From contig JAGGXL010000032.1 in NCBI GenBank assembly GCA_021163085.1, positions 1-16,021 on the forward strand: a DNA stretch of 16,021 bases, read 5' to 3'. Both the position numbers and the translations under genes were made by a program. Source of the stretch: Thermodesulfobacterium sp. Its GTDB lineage: Bacteria; Desulfobacterota; Thermodesulfobacteria; Thermodesulfobacteriales; Thermodesulfobacteriaceae. Every line of letters starts with the position of its first letter. The stretch's first letter is position 1. A model generated the notes under the pieces. It worked only from the letters and a program-made list of their open reading frames with translations. It ran no database searches and had not been told where the DNA came from. Below, piece after piece: positions 6,601-13,398 of the stretch.

Positions 6601-8866
6601 AGATTATGATCTTATTTCGGGAATTCCTCCTACAGTGGCCCTGGAACAGAGATCAGGAGAGCTTTCTCCTCGTTCTACAGTAGGAACACTTACAGAAATA
6701 CTACCATACTTAAGGCTCTTTTATTCTAAAATAAGTAAAACCTACTGTCCCAAGTGTAATGTTCAATTAATACCTCGTTCCGAAAAAGAACTTCTTGAAC
6801 TTGCCAAAAAATTTTTAAAAGAAGAAAAGCTTGAAAATGTTGAAATCACCTTTCTTTCACCTATAGTAAAGCATCGTAAAGGAATTTACAGAAATCTCTT
6901 TGAAAAACTTTTAAATTCTGGATATCATGAAGTAAGAATTGATTCGGTTTTTCATAGACTCCCTCCTATTCCTTCTTTATCAAGATATAAAGAGCATACC
7001 ATTGAGGCTGTAGTTGGTAAAACAAGTTTTAAAAACTTTAAAACTTTTGAGGATCTTTTTCTTAAAGCCTTAAAAGAAGGCAAGGGAGAGGCTCTGCTTC
7101 TAATAAATTCAAAAGAATTCTTTTTCAGTAAAAAAAGAGCCTGCACAAAATGTGGGATCAGTCTTCCAGAACCTGATCCTCTGTTATTTGCCTTTAATTC
7201 AAAAATAGGAGCCTGTCCTTATTGTCAGGGGCTTGGAAAAGTAGAAAACGAAATATGCCCTTTATGCAGGGGAAGTAGATATAAAAAAGAAGTTTTTTAT
7301 TACAAAATAAACGGGCTTTCTCTTCCAGAGCTTTGTGAACTCAGCATCGAGGAAGTTAAAAATTTCTTAGAGAGACTTAAACTTGAAGGCAAAGAAAAAA
7401 TATTAGCTGAAGGGCTTATCTCAGAAATCATATCAAGGCTTGATTGTTTAATTCAGCTTGGTGTTGGTTATCTGACTCTTGGAAGGTCTGCAGATACTTT
7501 ATCTTCTGGTGAAGCTAAAAGAGTAAAAATATCTGCTGAAATAGGAAGCAACCTTACAGGTGTTGCCTATATCCTTGATGAACCAACGATCGGGCTTCAT
7601 CCCAAAGACAATGCAAAATTGATAGATGTGCTGAAATCTTTGAGAAATAAGGGAAATACTGTGATTGTTGTTGAGCATGATGAAGAAACAATTCTTTCCG
7701 CTGACTATGTTATAGATCTTGGTCCCGGAGGAGGTAAAAAGGGAGGAGAAATTGTATTTGTGGGTTCTCCTCTTGAGCTTCTTAAAAATGAAAAATCAGA
7801 AACTGCAAAAGCTTTGAGAAACAAGAAGAGAAAAAAATTAAAAAGTCTTAAGCGTATACCTTCTAAGTTTATCAAGTTAGAGAATGCTTATCTCAGAAAT
7901 CTTAAACACATAAGCGTGTCTATACCTTTAAATGTCCTTACAGTAGTTGTAGGTGTCTCTGGTTCTGGAAAATCTACTCTTATATGTGATCTTCTTTATG
8001 AAAATCTGAGAAGACTTTTGAGCAGTAAATCTAAATCAAAACCAGAATTATGGGGATTAAAAAACATAAAGGGTTTTAAAAATGTTAAAAGGGTTTACTT
8101 GGTTGATCATTCCCCTATTGGGAATACTCCAAGATCTACTCCTTCAACCTATATAAATGTTTTCAGTCTAATTAGAGAAGTTTTTGCAAAAACTCCTCTG
8201 GCAAGAGAAAGAGGTTATAAAGAAGGAAGGTTTTCCTTTAATACCAAAGAAGGACAATGCCCCTACTGCAAAGGGCAGGGATATATAAAGGTAGAAATTA
8301 AGTTTCTACCTGAAGTATATCAAATATGTGAATACTGTGAGGGAAAAAGATATAATCCAGAGACACTCGAGGTTTACTACAAAGGGAAAAATATTTCTGA
8401 TGTATTAAATATGGACTTTCTTGAAGCAAAGGAATTCTTTAAAAAGTTCCCCTCCATTTATCAGAAGCTGAATACTGTGTGCAGGATAGGTCTTGATTAT
8501 CTAACTCTCGGACAACCAAGTCCTTCTCTTTCAGGAGGAGAAGCTCAAAGAATAAAACTTGCTAAGGAATTTGTTAAATCTTCAAAAGGGGGCTCTCTCT
8601 TTATTTTAGATGAACCAACAACAGGGCTTCATATAAATGATGTGGAAAAGTTGATAGATGTACTACAGGGGCTTATTGAAAAAGGTCATACAGTAGTGAT
8701 AATAGAACATAATCCTGAACTTATTAAATGGGCAGACTGGATTATTGAGCTCGGACCTGAGGGGGGAGAAAAAGGAGGTTACCTTCTTTTTGAAGGTCCT
8801 ATAGAAAATTTTCTGAAAACTAATACACCCACTTCAGAAATTTTAAAAAATTATTTAAACATTTAG
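3605..8866 (+). CDS. uvrA: Double-length excinuclease ABC subunit A (tandem UvrA fusion)
   Basis: UvrA is the damage-sensing ATPase that loads UvrB in nucleotide excision repair. This product has 1753 residues against about 940 in E. coli and contains two UvrA-like halves, so four ABC modules. Walker A motifs start at 31, 611, 959 and 1450. Signature motifs are LSGGE 459, LSGGE 798, LSSGE 1299 and LSGGE 1642. Walker B DE pairs are at 485, 825, 1325 and 1669. The C-terminal zinc fingers are C708/711/731/734 and C1552/1555/1575/1578. Half 1 (about 1-900) keeps an insertion domain of about 106 residues between C272 and C379. In half 2 the matching gap, C1207 to C1218, has only 10. UvrB-binding-like regions lie at about 124-244 (diverged) and 1052-1179 (canonical). 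No methionine occurs near the junction, so this is one chain. Chlamydial UvrA is also double-length. The start overlaps the dksA stop, with AGAGG 3 nt upstream. Confidence 0.96.
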   Translation: MKFIEIFKLSQNNLKGFDLKLPFYKLIVVTGVSGAGKSSLVFDTLYAEGQRRYLETFSSYVRQYFEKLPKPKAEAINNIPPALAFPQGNYIKTSRSTVATLTEISHFAKMLYYKAGIPKCPRCNQYIYIKDPHSIAREIIQKFKNIPIYLIAPQKIKVGFEHLKKGLLSAGFSRIFWNGKICELEEINEPPSDEEVEIVIYRTKPSEEELPEIAYAVEQSFKIAGRLKVRTLYGEEINYIQELICPVCGFKFPQKNPNLFSFNTSQGACPECKGFGNLLVVDFESLVKYPEKSIKNGAIPLLDYPFMLEVKIDLMDFLEKQKVNPDLPFNSLPTEIKEKIFNGEGDWYGLKEVIEWLESKKYKQHIRILLSKLRREVTCPVCKGTRFNSQALLFYIGDLNIGEFYSLEISQAKKFIAEFLSQINLPAEERLAREILKRLSYLEEVGLSYLTLNRTSKTLSGGEASRCLLTRALSSNLVETLYLIDEPTTGLHPIDTQKVVRFMENLVSQNNTVVVVEHDPEVITQADYLIDLGPEGGEKGGYLLYAGSPKEIFEKNTPTASALKFLSTPRKLSFNFHKTFSKTLKIKGAKKHNLKNIDISIPVSAITSIVGVSGSGKSTLLEEVIYKGVNAYKGKANFEFCDAIEGYENLLQVLLITQEPLARSPRSIVATYINIFPYIRKLLASTPLAKKYGYTETFFSFNSELSQCPECKGLGFEVVEMQFLSDLVLPCEVCKGKRFREEVLEVKWKDKNIAEILDLTVDSAIEFFGNQPLINKSLKILQNLGLGYLKLGQPLSTLSGGEAQRLKIAVILSQIKKEKALILLDEPTVGLHLKDIEKLISSLRYLKEEGHTVVVVEHNPEIILSSDWIIELGPEGGEKGGYLIFEGSLKEFLNLEDKRSPTAHYLKKYLDGLELKEKTLREKTYQYEDQYIKLRGVRHHNLKNIDLDLPREKFIVITGVSGSGKSTLAFDVIFTEGQRRFLETLPAYLRQFLKLYEEIDYDLISGIPPTVALEQRSGELSPRSTVGTLTEILPYLRLFYSKISKTYCPKCNVQLIPRSEKELLELAKKFLKEEKLENVEITFLSPIVKHRKGIYRNLFEKLLNSGYHEVRIDSVFHRLPPIPSLSRYKEHTIEAVVGKTSFKNFKTFEDLFLKALKEGKGEALLLINSKEFFFSKKRACTKCGISLPEPDPLLFAFNSKIGACPYCQGLGKVENEICPLCRGSRYKKEVFYYKINGLSLPELCELSIEEVKNFLERLKLEGKEKILAEGLISEIISRLDCLIQLGVGYLTLGRSADTLSSGEAKRVKISAEIGSNLTGVAYILDEPTIGLHPKDNAKLIDVLKSLRNKGNTVIVVEHDEETILSADYVIDLGPGGGKKGGEIVFVGSPLELLKNEKSETAKALRNKKRKKLKSLKRIPSKFIKLENAYLRNLKHISVSIPLNVLTVVVGVSGSGKSTLICDLLYENLRRLLSSKSKSKPELWGLKNIKGFKNVKRVYLVDHSPIGNTPRSTPSTYINVFSLIREVFAKTPLARERGYKEGRFSFNTKEGQCPYCKGQGYIKVEIKFLPEVYQICEYCEGKRYNPETLEVYYKGKNISDVLNMDFLEAKEFFKKFPSIYQKLNTVCRIGLDYLTLGQPSPSLSGGEAQRIKLAKEFVKSSKGGSLFILDEPTTGLHINDVEKLIDVLQGLIEKGHTVVIIEHNPELIKWADWIIELGPEGGEKGGYLLFEGPIENFLKTNTPTSEILKNYLNI
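6203..6265 (+). repeat. Internal direct repeat in uvrA, copy 1 (ATPase module 2)
   Basis: This tract encodes DWIIELGPEGGEKGG and the next few residues after the H-loop of module 2. Its first 44 nt (6203-6246) are identical to 8735-8778 in module 4, and 60 of 63 nt match over the whole tract. Surrounding sequence is far more diverged. Confidence 0.85.
8735..8797 (+). repeat. Internal direct repeat in uvrA, copy 2 (ATPase module 4)
   Basis: This is the partner of the tract at 6203-6265, with the first 44 nt identical including silent positions. The corresponding stretches in modules 1 (near 5191) and 3 (near 7705) are clearly less similar. Confidence 0.85.
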
Positions 8867-8973
8867 AAATAAAGAGTAAGTATTTCCATTTTTCTATTTG
8901 CGTTTTAAATTTTTGTGGTATAGTTTTTTAAAAAGTTTCATTAATTAAATAAGATAAAAAGGAAATAGAAATT
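8867..8973. other. Intergenic region between the two plus-strand gene runs
   Basis: This 107-bp AT-rich gap is the only long plus-strand break between genes after 1050. I see no G/C-rich hairpin with a T-run, so no intrinsic terminator for the uvrA unit can be supported. The right half holds a predicted promoter for the next unit. Confidence 0.6.
8916..8924 (+). promoter_or_regulatory. Predicted extended -10 promoter for the CBS-DUF39-secG-dxr unit
   Basis: TGGTATAGT combines the TGn extension with a 5/6 match to the -10 consensus (TATAGT, 8919-8924). The upstream -35 region is poor (TTTGCG near 8897), as is common for extended -10 promoters. The predicted start near 8931 leaves a leader of about 43 nt. 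An AAAAGGA ribosome site lies at about 8957-8963. Confidence 0.5.
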
Positions 8974-9567
8974 ATGAAAGTTAAAAGCTGGATGGTTACT
9001 GAAGTAATCACAGCTTCTCCTGATGACACTGTAGAAGAAGCAATACAGTTGATGAGACGTTTTTCTATAAGGCATATTCCTGTGGTAGAAAATAATAAAC
9101 TTGTAGGACTTGTAACTGAGAGTAATCTCAGAGCTTATCTTTCTTCTGAAAAACTACAACTTCCCTTAAAGGAAGTTATGATTTTAAATCCAATTACTGT
9201 TGATCCTGAAACTACAATCGATGAAGCAGCAAGAATTATTTACAAGTATAAAATAGGCGGACTTCCAGTGGTCAGAAAAGGAAAACTGATAGGGATTATC
9301 ACCATTACAGATATTTTGGAAGCTTTTATTGAACTAATGGGACTTCTCAAATCTTCTTCTCGCTTAGATGTAATTCCTAAAAAGGATAATTTGAATGAGG
9401 TTCTGGAAATAATAAGAAAAGGCGGAGGAAAGATAATTTCTATCGGAATGGATGTTAATTTAAACGGTGACAAGGTATATTTTATAAGGCTTGAAAAAAT
9501 AGCCCTTGATAAAATAGCTTCAGATTTGGAAGCTTCTGGCCATAAAATTGTTTCATTACTTGAATGA
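8974..9567 (+). CDS. CBS-domain pair protein with C-terminal ACT-like domain
   Basis: A 197-residue cytoplasmic protein with two CBS domains, which usually bind adenine nucleotides or S-adenosylmethionine and regulate a partner. CBS1 spans about 6-58 (ITASPDDTVEEAIQLM, IPVVENNKLVGLVTESNL). CBS2 spans about 67-123 (ITVDPETTIDEAARI, LPVVRKGKLIGIITITDIL). The last 70 residues (RLDVIPKKDNLNEVLEIIRK onward) look like the ACT-type fold that follows the CBS pair in AcuB-family proteins. No enzymatic domain is present. It begins the second gene run, and the DUF39 gene starts 13 nt after its stop. In some methanogens CBS domains are fused to DUF39, so I infer that this is the regulatory subunit of the next gene's product. 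The ligand cannot be read from the sequence. Confidence 0.85.
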   Translation: MKVKSWMVTEVITASPDDTVEEAIQLMRRFSIRHIPVVENNKLVGLVTESNLRAYLSSEKLQLPLKEVMILNPITVDPETTIDEAARIIYKYKIGGLPVVRKGKLIGIITITDILEAFIELMGLLKSSSRLDVIPKKDNLNEVLEIIRKGGGKIISIGMDVNLNGDKVYFIRLEKIALDKIASDLEASGHKIVSLLE

Positions 9568-9580
9568 AGAGAGTTTTAAA

Positions 9581-10771
9581 ATGAATAACGAATTTAAAGT
9601 AAAAAGAACTGTAGAAGAAATAAACAAGAAAATAGAAAAGGGAGAAGTTATAGTTTTAACTGCCGAAGAATTTTCAAAACTTGTAAAAGAGGTAGGACCT
9701 TCACAGGCAGCAAAGGAGGTTGATGTAGTTACAACCGGTACTTTTTCTCCCATGTGCTCTTCAGGAGCTTTTATAAATTTTGGACATAGTGTCCCCACTA
9801 TTAAGGCTTATAGGGTTTGGTTAAACGATGTTCCTGCTTATGGAGGTCTTGCTGCTGTAGATTGTTATATAGGTGCCGCAGAAACAAAAGAGGATGACCC
9901 TCTTAACAAAGTCTTTCCTGGACAGTTTCTTTACGGTGGAGGACATGTAATTCATGACTTAGTAGCTGGGAAAAAAATTTATCTAAGGGCTTTAGGATAT
10001 GGAACCCACTGTTATCCAAGAAAAACTTACGAAACAGAAATAACTATTCATGATTTAAAAAATGCAGTTTTATGTAATCCAAGAAATGCTTGCCAAAACT
10101 ATACCTGTGCTATAAATCTTTCTGACAAAATCTTATATACCTATATGGGGGTATTAAAACCCAATCTTGGAAATGCCAATTATGCTACTGCAGGGTGTCT
10201 TTCTCCTTTACTTAAAGATCCTTATCTAAAAACCATAGGTATAGGGACAAAGATCTTTCTTGGAGGAGCAAAAGGTTATGTGATCTGGTGTGGAACCCAG
10301 CATACTATGGAAGTGAAAAGAACCCCCAAAGGAGCTCCAATCCATCCTGCAGCTACCCTTATGGTTATAGGAAATTTGAAAGAAATGAGCCCTAAGTGGC
10401 TTGTTGGAACAAGTCACATAGGTTATGGATGCTCATTAGCGGTGGGACTGGGAATTCCTATACCTATTTTAAATGAACAAGTTGCTGAATGGGCTGGACT
10501 TTCTGATGAAGATCTCTTTACTCAGGTGATTGATTACTCTTACGATTATCCAAATGGAATAAATCGTCACTATGGTATTGTAAGCTATGCAGAACTAAAA
10601 AGTGGAAAAATTACAATACTTGGTAAAGAGGTGCCTACCTACCCTGTATCCAGCTTTTTCAGAGCCAGAGAAATTGCAGAGACTCTAAAAAGCTGGATAA
10701 AAAATGGAGATATGCTTTTAACTGAACCTGTTGATAGCCTACCTGGTGCAGAACTATTTCCTATGAGATAG
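9581..10771 (+). CDS. DUF39/COG1900 homocysteine biosynthesis protein
   Basis: A 396-residue member of the DUF39 (HcyBio) family. The Methanosarcina acetivorans homologue, with a NIL/ferredoxin partner protein, is linked to homocysteine formation from aspartate semialdehyde and a sulfide source in anaerobes. Visible conserved stretches are VVTTGTFSPMCSSGAF (49-64, C59), LNDVPAYGGLAAVDCYIGA (81-99), YGGGHVIHDLVAGK (118-131), GYGTHCYPRK (139-148, C144), NPRNACQNY and WCGTQHT. C59 and C144 are my candidates for the two functionally important cysteines of the family. The ATG at 9581 follows GAAGAGAG (9566-9573). An upstream in-frame TTG at 9548 would overlap the CBS gene and lacks a ribosome site. 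Unlike some methanogen homologues it has no CBS domains, and no ferredoxin/NIL gene is adjacent. The family match is strong; the exact reaction here is inferred. Confidence 0.9.
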   Translation: MNNEFKVKRTVEEINKKIEKGEVIVLTAEEFSKLVKEVGPSQAAKEVDVVTTGTFSPMCSSGAFINFGHSVPTIKAYRVWLNDVPAYGGLAAVDCYIGAAETKEDDPLNKVFPGQFLYGGGHVIHDLVAGKKIYLRALGYGTHCYPRKTYETEITIHDLKNAVLCNPRNACQNYTCAINLSDKILYTYMGVLKPNLGNANYATAGCLSPLLKDPYLKTIGIGTKIFLGGAKGYVIWCGTQHTMEVKRTPKGAPIHPAATLMVIGNLKEMSPKWLVGTSHIGYGCSLAVGLGIPIPILNEQVAEWAGLSDEDLFTQVIDYSYDYPNGINRHYGIVSYAELKSGKITILGKEVPTYPVSSFFRAREIAETLKSWIKNGDMLLTEPVDSLPGAELFPMR

Positions 10772-10776
10772 CTTTT

Positions 10777-10782
10777 GGAGGG
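10777..10782 (+). promoter_or_regulatory. Ribosome binding site for secG
   Basis: GGAGGG lies 10 nt before the ATG at 10793. It excludes the in-frame TTG at 10775, which it overlaps. Confidence 0.75.
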
Positions 10783-10792
10783 AAAAATAAAA

Positions 10793-11146
10793 ATGGAAAC
10801 TTTTTTAATAGTTTTTCAAATAGTTCTTGCAATTCTTATTATCCTTATAGTTTTAGTAAATGTTACCAAAGGCTCTGAATATGGAGCAGTTTTTAGAGGC
10901 GCAGAGGCTATTTTTGGGGGTGCAGGGCCTACTAACTTCTTAAATAAAGTTACTATGATCCTTGTTTTGCTCTTTTTTCTCAATTCTCTGCTCCTTACCA
11001 AGATCTTTACTGAAAAACACAAACCCTCTGTATTGAAAACCAAAATTCCTGCTTCTTCAACTTCTAACAAAACTTTGCCTCCCACACCAATCCCTATACC
11101 AACGCCTCCTAAAGAGCCACTTTCCATTCCAGAAAGTAATAAGTAA
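10793..11146 (+). CDS. secG: Preprotein translocase subunit SecG
   Basis: SecG is the small non-essential subunit of the SecYEG channel in the inner membrane. The 117-residue product has two membrane segments, about 4-24 and 54-72. Between them lies the conserved loop with FGGAGPTNFLNKVT (41-54), the family signature. After the second segment is a hydrophilic tail of about 45 residues rich in proline (TPIPIPTPPKEPLSIP), likely disordered and, by the usual SecG topology, on the outer side of the membrane. The gene starts 21 nt after the DUF39 stop and ends 9 nt before dxr. Its usual partners secY and secE are not in the window. Confidence 0.93.
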   Translation: METFLIVFQIVLAILIILIVLVNVTKGSEYGAVFRGAEAIFGGAGPTNFLNKVTMILVLLFFLNSLLLTKIFTEKHKPSVLKTKIPASSTSNKTLPPTPIPIPTPPKEPLSIPESNK

Positions 11147-11155
11147 ATACTCATA

Positions 11156-12313
11156 ATGAAAAATGTAGTTATTTTTGGAGCTACAGGATCTATTGGAAAG
11201 TCAACTATAGAATATATAAAGAACAACTCTGATAGATTTAAAATTATAGGTCTTACAGCAAAATCAAGAATTAAAGAACTCAGAAAACTTTCTGAAACTT
11301 TTAAAGTTCCCTATATAGTAGTGGGAAAAGAAGAAGATGCAAAAAATTTAAAAACATCACTAAGTTATCAGGCTCAAATATTATGGGGAGATGGTGGATT
11401 AAAAGAGCTTGCCTCTTTAGAACAAACAGACATAGCAGTAATAGGAATATCAGGAATAAAAGCATTAATTCCTACTTATTATGCTTTAAAAACTGGCAAA
11501 AGAGTAGCTATAGCAAATAAAGAATGTATTATCTCTGTGGGCAGTTTTTTAAAAGAAGTAGCTAAAAAATATGGGGCAGAACTTCTACCAGTAGATAGTG
11601 AACATTCAGCTTTTTTTCAGTTGTTACAAAAAGAAAAAAAAGAGTATATAGAAAAACTCATTCTTACTGCCTCTGGTGGACCTTTTTATAAAACTCCTCT
11701 AAAAGAATTCCCTAAGATCACTCCTGAAGAAGCGATTTCTCATCCTACATGGAAGATGGGTAAAAAAATTTCAGTGGATTCTGCAACATTGATGAACAAA
11801 GGATTCGAAGTATTAGAAGCGATGATTTTATTTGATTTCCCATTAGAAAAAATTGAGGTGGTTATTCACCCCCAAAGCTTAGTTCACGGAATTATAAAGC
11901 TTTTAGATGGTTGCTATTTAATGCATGTAAGCCCCCCCGATATGAAAATTCCCATAGCCTATGCCTTAAACTATCCAGAAAGAACTAAAATGCAGATAAA
12001 AAGCCTTGATCTTATTCAAATGAAAAAACTTGTTTTTAAAAAACCAAGTTTTAAGAAATTTCCCTGTTTAAAATTGGCCTATAAAGCAGGAAAACTGGGA
12101 GGGGCATATCCTTTGGTATTGGAAGCTGCGGATGAGGTGGTTGTTTCTGCTTTTTTAGACCGCAAAATTAGTTTTGATAAAATTCCTTATTTCCTTGAAA
12201 AAACTTTAAATGAATTTAAAATACCTTCTATTAATTTTAAAAATATTTACGAAATACTGGAGCTTCACAAAAGAGTTTGCGAATTTACTAAAAACCTAAT
12301 TAAAAAATCTTAA
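11156..12313 (+). CDS. dxr: 1-deoxy-D-xylulose 5-phosphate reductoisomerase
   Basis: Dxr converts 1-deoxy-D-xylulose 5-phosphate to 2-C-methyl-D-erythritol 4-phosphate with NADPH and a divalent metal, the committed step of the MEP isoprenoid pathway. The 385-residue product is full length. It has the N-terminal NADPH motif GATGSIG (8-14), the AIANKECII segment, metal ligands D147 and E149 in VDSEHSAFFQ, SGGPF, HPTWKMGKKISVDSATLMNKG, and E218 as the third ligand in GFEVLEA. The PQSLVHG loop and C-terminal helical domain are present. It starts 9 nt after secG without a recognisable Shine-Dalgarno sequence and ends 2 nt before rseP. The dxr-rseP pairing is common in bacteria, although the usual frr, uppS and cdsA genes are missing upstream here. 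Confidence 0.97.
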   Translation: MKNVVIFGATGSIGKSTIEYIKNNSDRFKIIGLTAKSRIKELRKLSETFKVPYIVVGKEEDAKNLKTSLSYQAQILWGDGGLKELASLEQTDIAVIGISGIKALIPTYYALKTGKRVAIANKECIISVGSFLKEVAKKYGAELLPVDSEHSAFFQLLQKEKKEYIEKLILTASGGPFYKTPLKEFPKITPEEAISHPTWKMGKKISVDSATLMNKGFEVLEAMILFDFPLEKIEVVIHPQSLVHGIIKLLDGCYLMHVSPPDMKIPIAYALNYPERTKMQIKSLDLIQMKKLVFKKPSFKKFPCLKLAYKAGKLGGAYPLVLEAADEVVVSAFLDRKISFDKIPYFLEKTLNEFKIPSINFKNIYEILELHKRVCEFTKNLIKKS

Positions 12314-12315
12314 AA

Positions 12316-13398
12316 ATGTTTACTACTATATTTGTTGCCATTCTGGTAATAGGTGTTTTGATTTTTGTTCACGAATTGGGGCATTTTTTAGCAGCGAAAC
12401 TGCTAAAAGTTAAAGTTGAAGTTTTTTCTCTGGGATTTGGTCCTCGTCTTATCGGATTTAAAGCTGGAGAAACAGAATATAGGCTTTCTCTTATTCCCTT
12501 GGGAGGATATGTTAAACTTTATGGAGAACATCCTGAAACTACTCCCTTTGTAGAAAAACCTGAAAGAGCTTTTGCCTTTAAAAAGCCTTGGGAAAAAGCT
12601 ATTATAGTAATTGCAGGACCATTAGCTAATTTTATTTTAGCTGTTTTTATCTTCTGGCTTTTATTTGCCAATGTAGGAATCACTATATTACCAGCTAAAA
12701 TCGGAGAAATCTTGCCGGATTCTCCTGCAGAGAAAGCAGGTCTTAAACCTGGAGATGAGATAATCAAAGTTAATGGGAAAAAAGTTAAATCCTTTCAAGA
12801 ACTCGTATTTTTATTAAGATCCAAAAACATTTCAGAATCAGTAATTTTAACAGTAAAGAGAAATAATCAAATTTTTAAAGTAAAAATAAAACCGGAGTTA
12901 AAAGAAGGCTATAATATATTCGGGAAAAAAACAAAAGTTCCTATAATAGGAATTAAATCCACTCAGGAATTTATTCATCAAAAATATGACATAATTTCTG
13001 CTTTTAACTTGGCTGTTAAGAAGGTAGTAGAACTGACCGGACTTATTTTTGTAGCTATTTATAAACTATTCACCGGAGAAATACCTTTTTCTACTCTGGG
13101 AGGTCCTATTACCATAGGGAAAATGGCAGGAGAAACCGCAAAAATGGGCATAACATATCTTTTATCATTTACAGCACTTCTTTCTGTAAACCTAGGGGTT
13201 ATCAACATATTGCCTCTTCCTATGCTTGATGGAGGACATCTTGTCCTTTTTGGAATTGAAGCTATAAGAAGAAAACCATTGTCCCTAAAAACTCAGGAGT
13301 TAATTTTCAAAATCGGATTGTTTCTGATAATTGCTTTAAGCATAGCTGTTTTTTATAACGATATTTTAAAACTTCTTAGAGGATGGAAGCTCCCTTAA
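12316..13398 (+). CDS. rseP: RseP-family intramembrane zinc metalloprotease (site-2 protease, M50)
   Basis: RseP cuts membrane-spanning anti-sigma factors and leftover signal peptides inside the inner membrane. The 360-residue product shows the zinc motif HELGH (19-23) in the first membrane segment and the third ligand in NILPLPMLDGGH (D305). It also has the GPLANF segment (about 105-110), a single PDZ domain (about 125-205) and further C-terminal membrane segments. It is shorter than E. coli RseP (450 residues), which has two PDZ domains; one PDZ is common outside the gamma-proteobacteria. The ATG is 2 nt after the dxr stop with no Shine-Dalgarno sequence. The last 16 nt overlap tsaB. No anti-sigma factor or extracytoplasmic sigma gene is nearby, so the substrate is unknown. 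Confidence 0.95.
   Translation: MFTTIFVAILVIGVLIFVHELGHFLAAKLLKVKVEVFSLGFGPRLIGFKAGETEYRLSLIPLGGYVKLYGEHPETTPFVEKPERAFAFKKPWEKAIIVIAGPLANFILAVFIFWLLFANVGITILPAKIGEILPDSPAEKAGLKPGDEIIKVNGKKVKSFQELVFLLRSKNISESVILTVKRNNQIFKVKIKPELKEGYNIFGKKTKVPIIGIKSTQEFIHQKYDIISAFNLAVKKVVELTGLIFVAIYKLFTGEIPFSTLGGPITIGKMAGETAKMGITYLLSFTALLSVNLGVINILPLPMLDGGHLVLFGIEAIRRKPLSLKTQELIFKIGLFLIIALSIAVFYNDILKLLRGWKLP

Noticed and set aside
10816..11226. Minus-strand open frame of 136 codons across secG and the start of dxr
   Set aside because: It is a shadow of two well-supported plus-strand genes, and its low-complexity glycine/valine part is just the complement of the proline-rich SecG tail.
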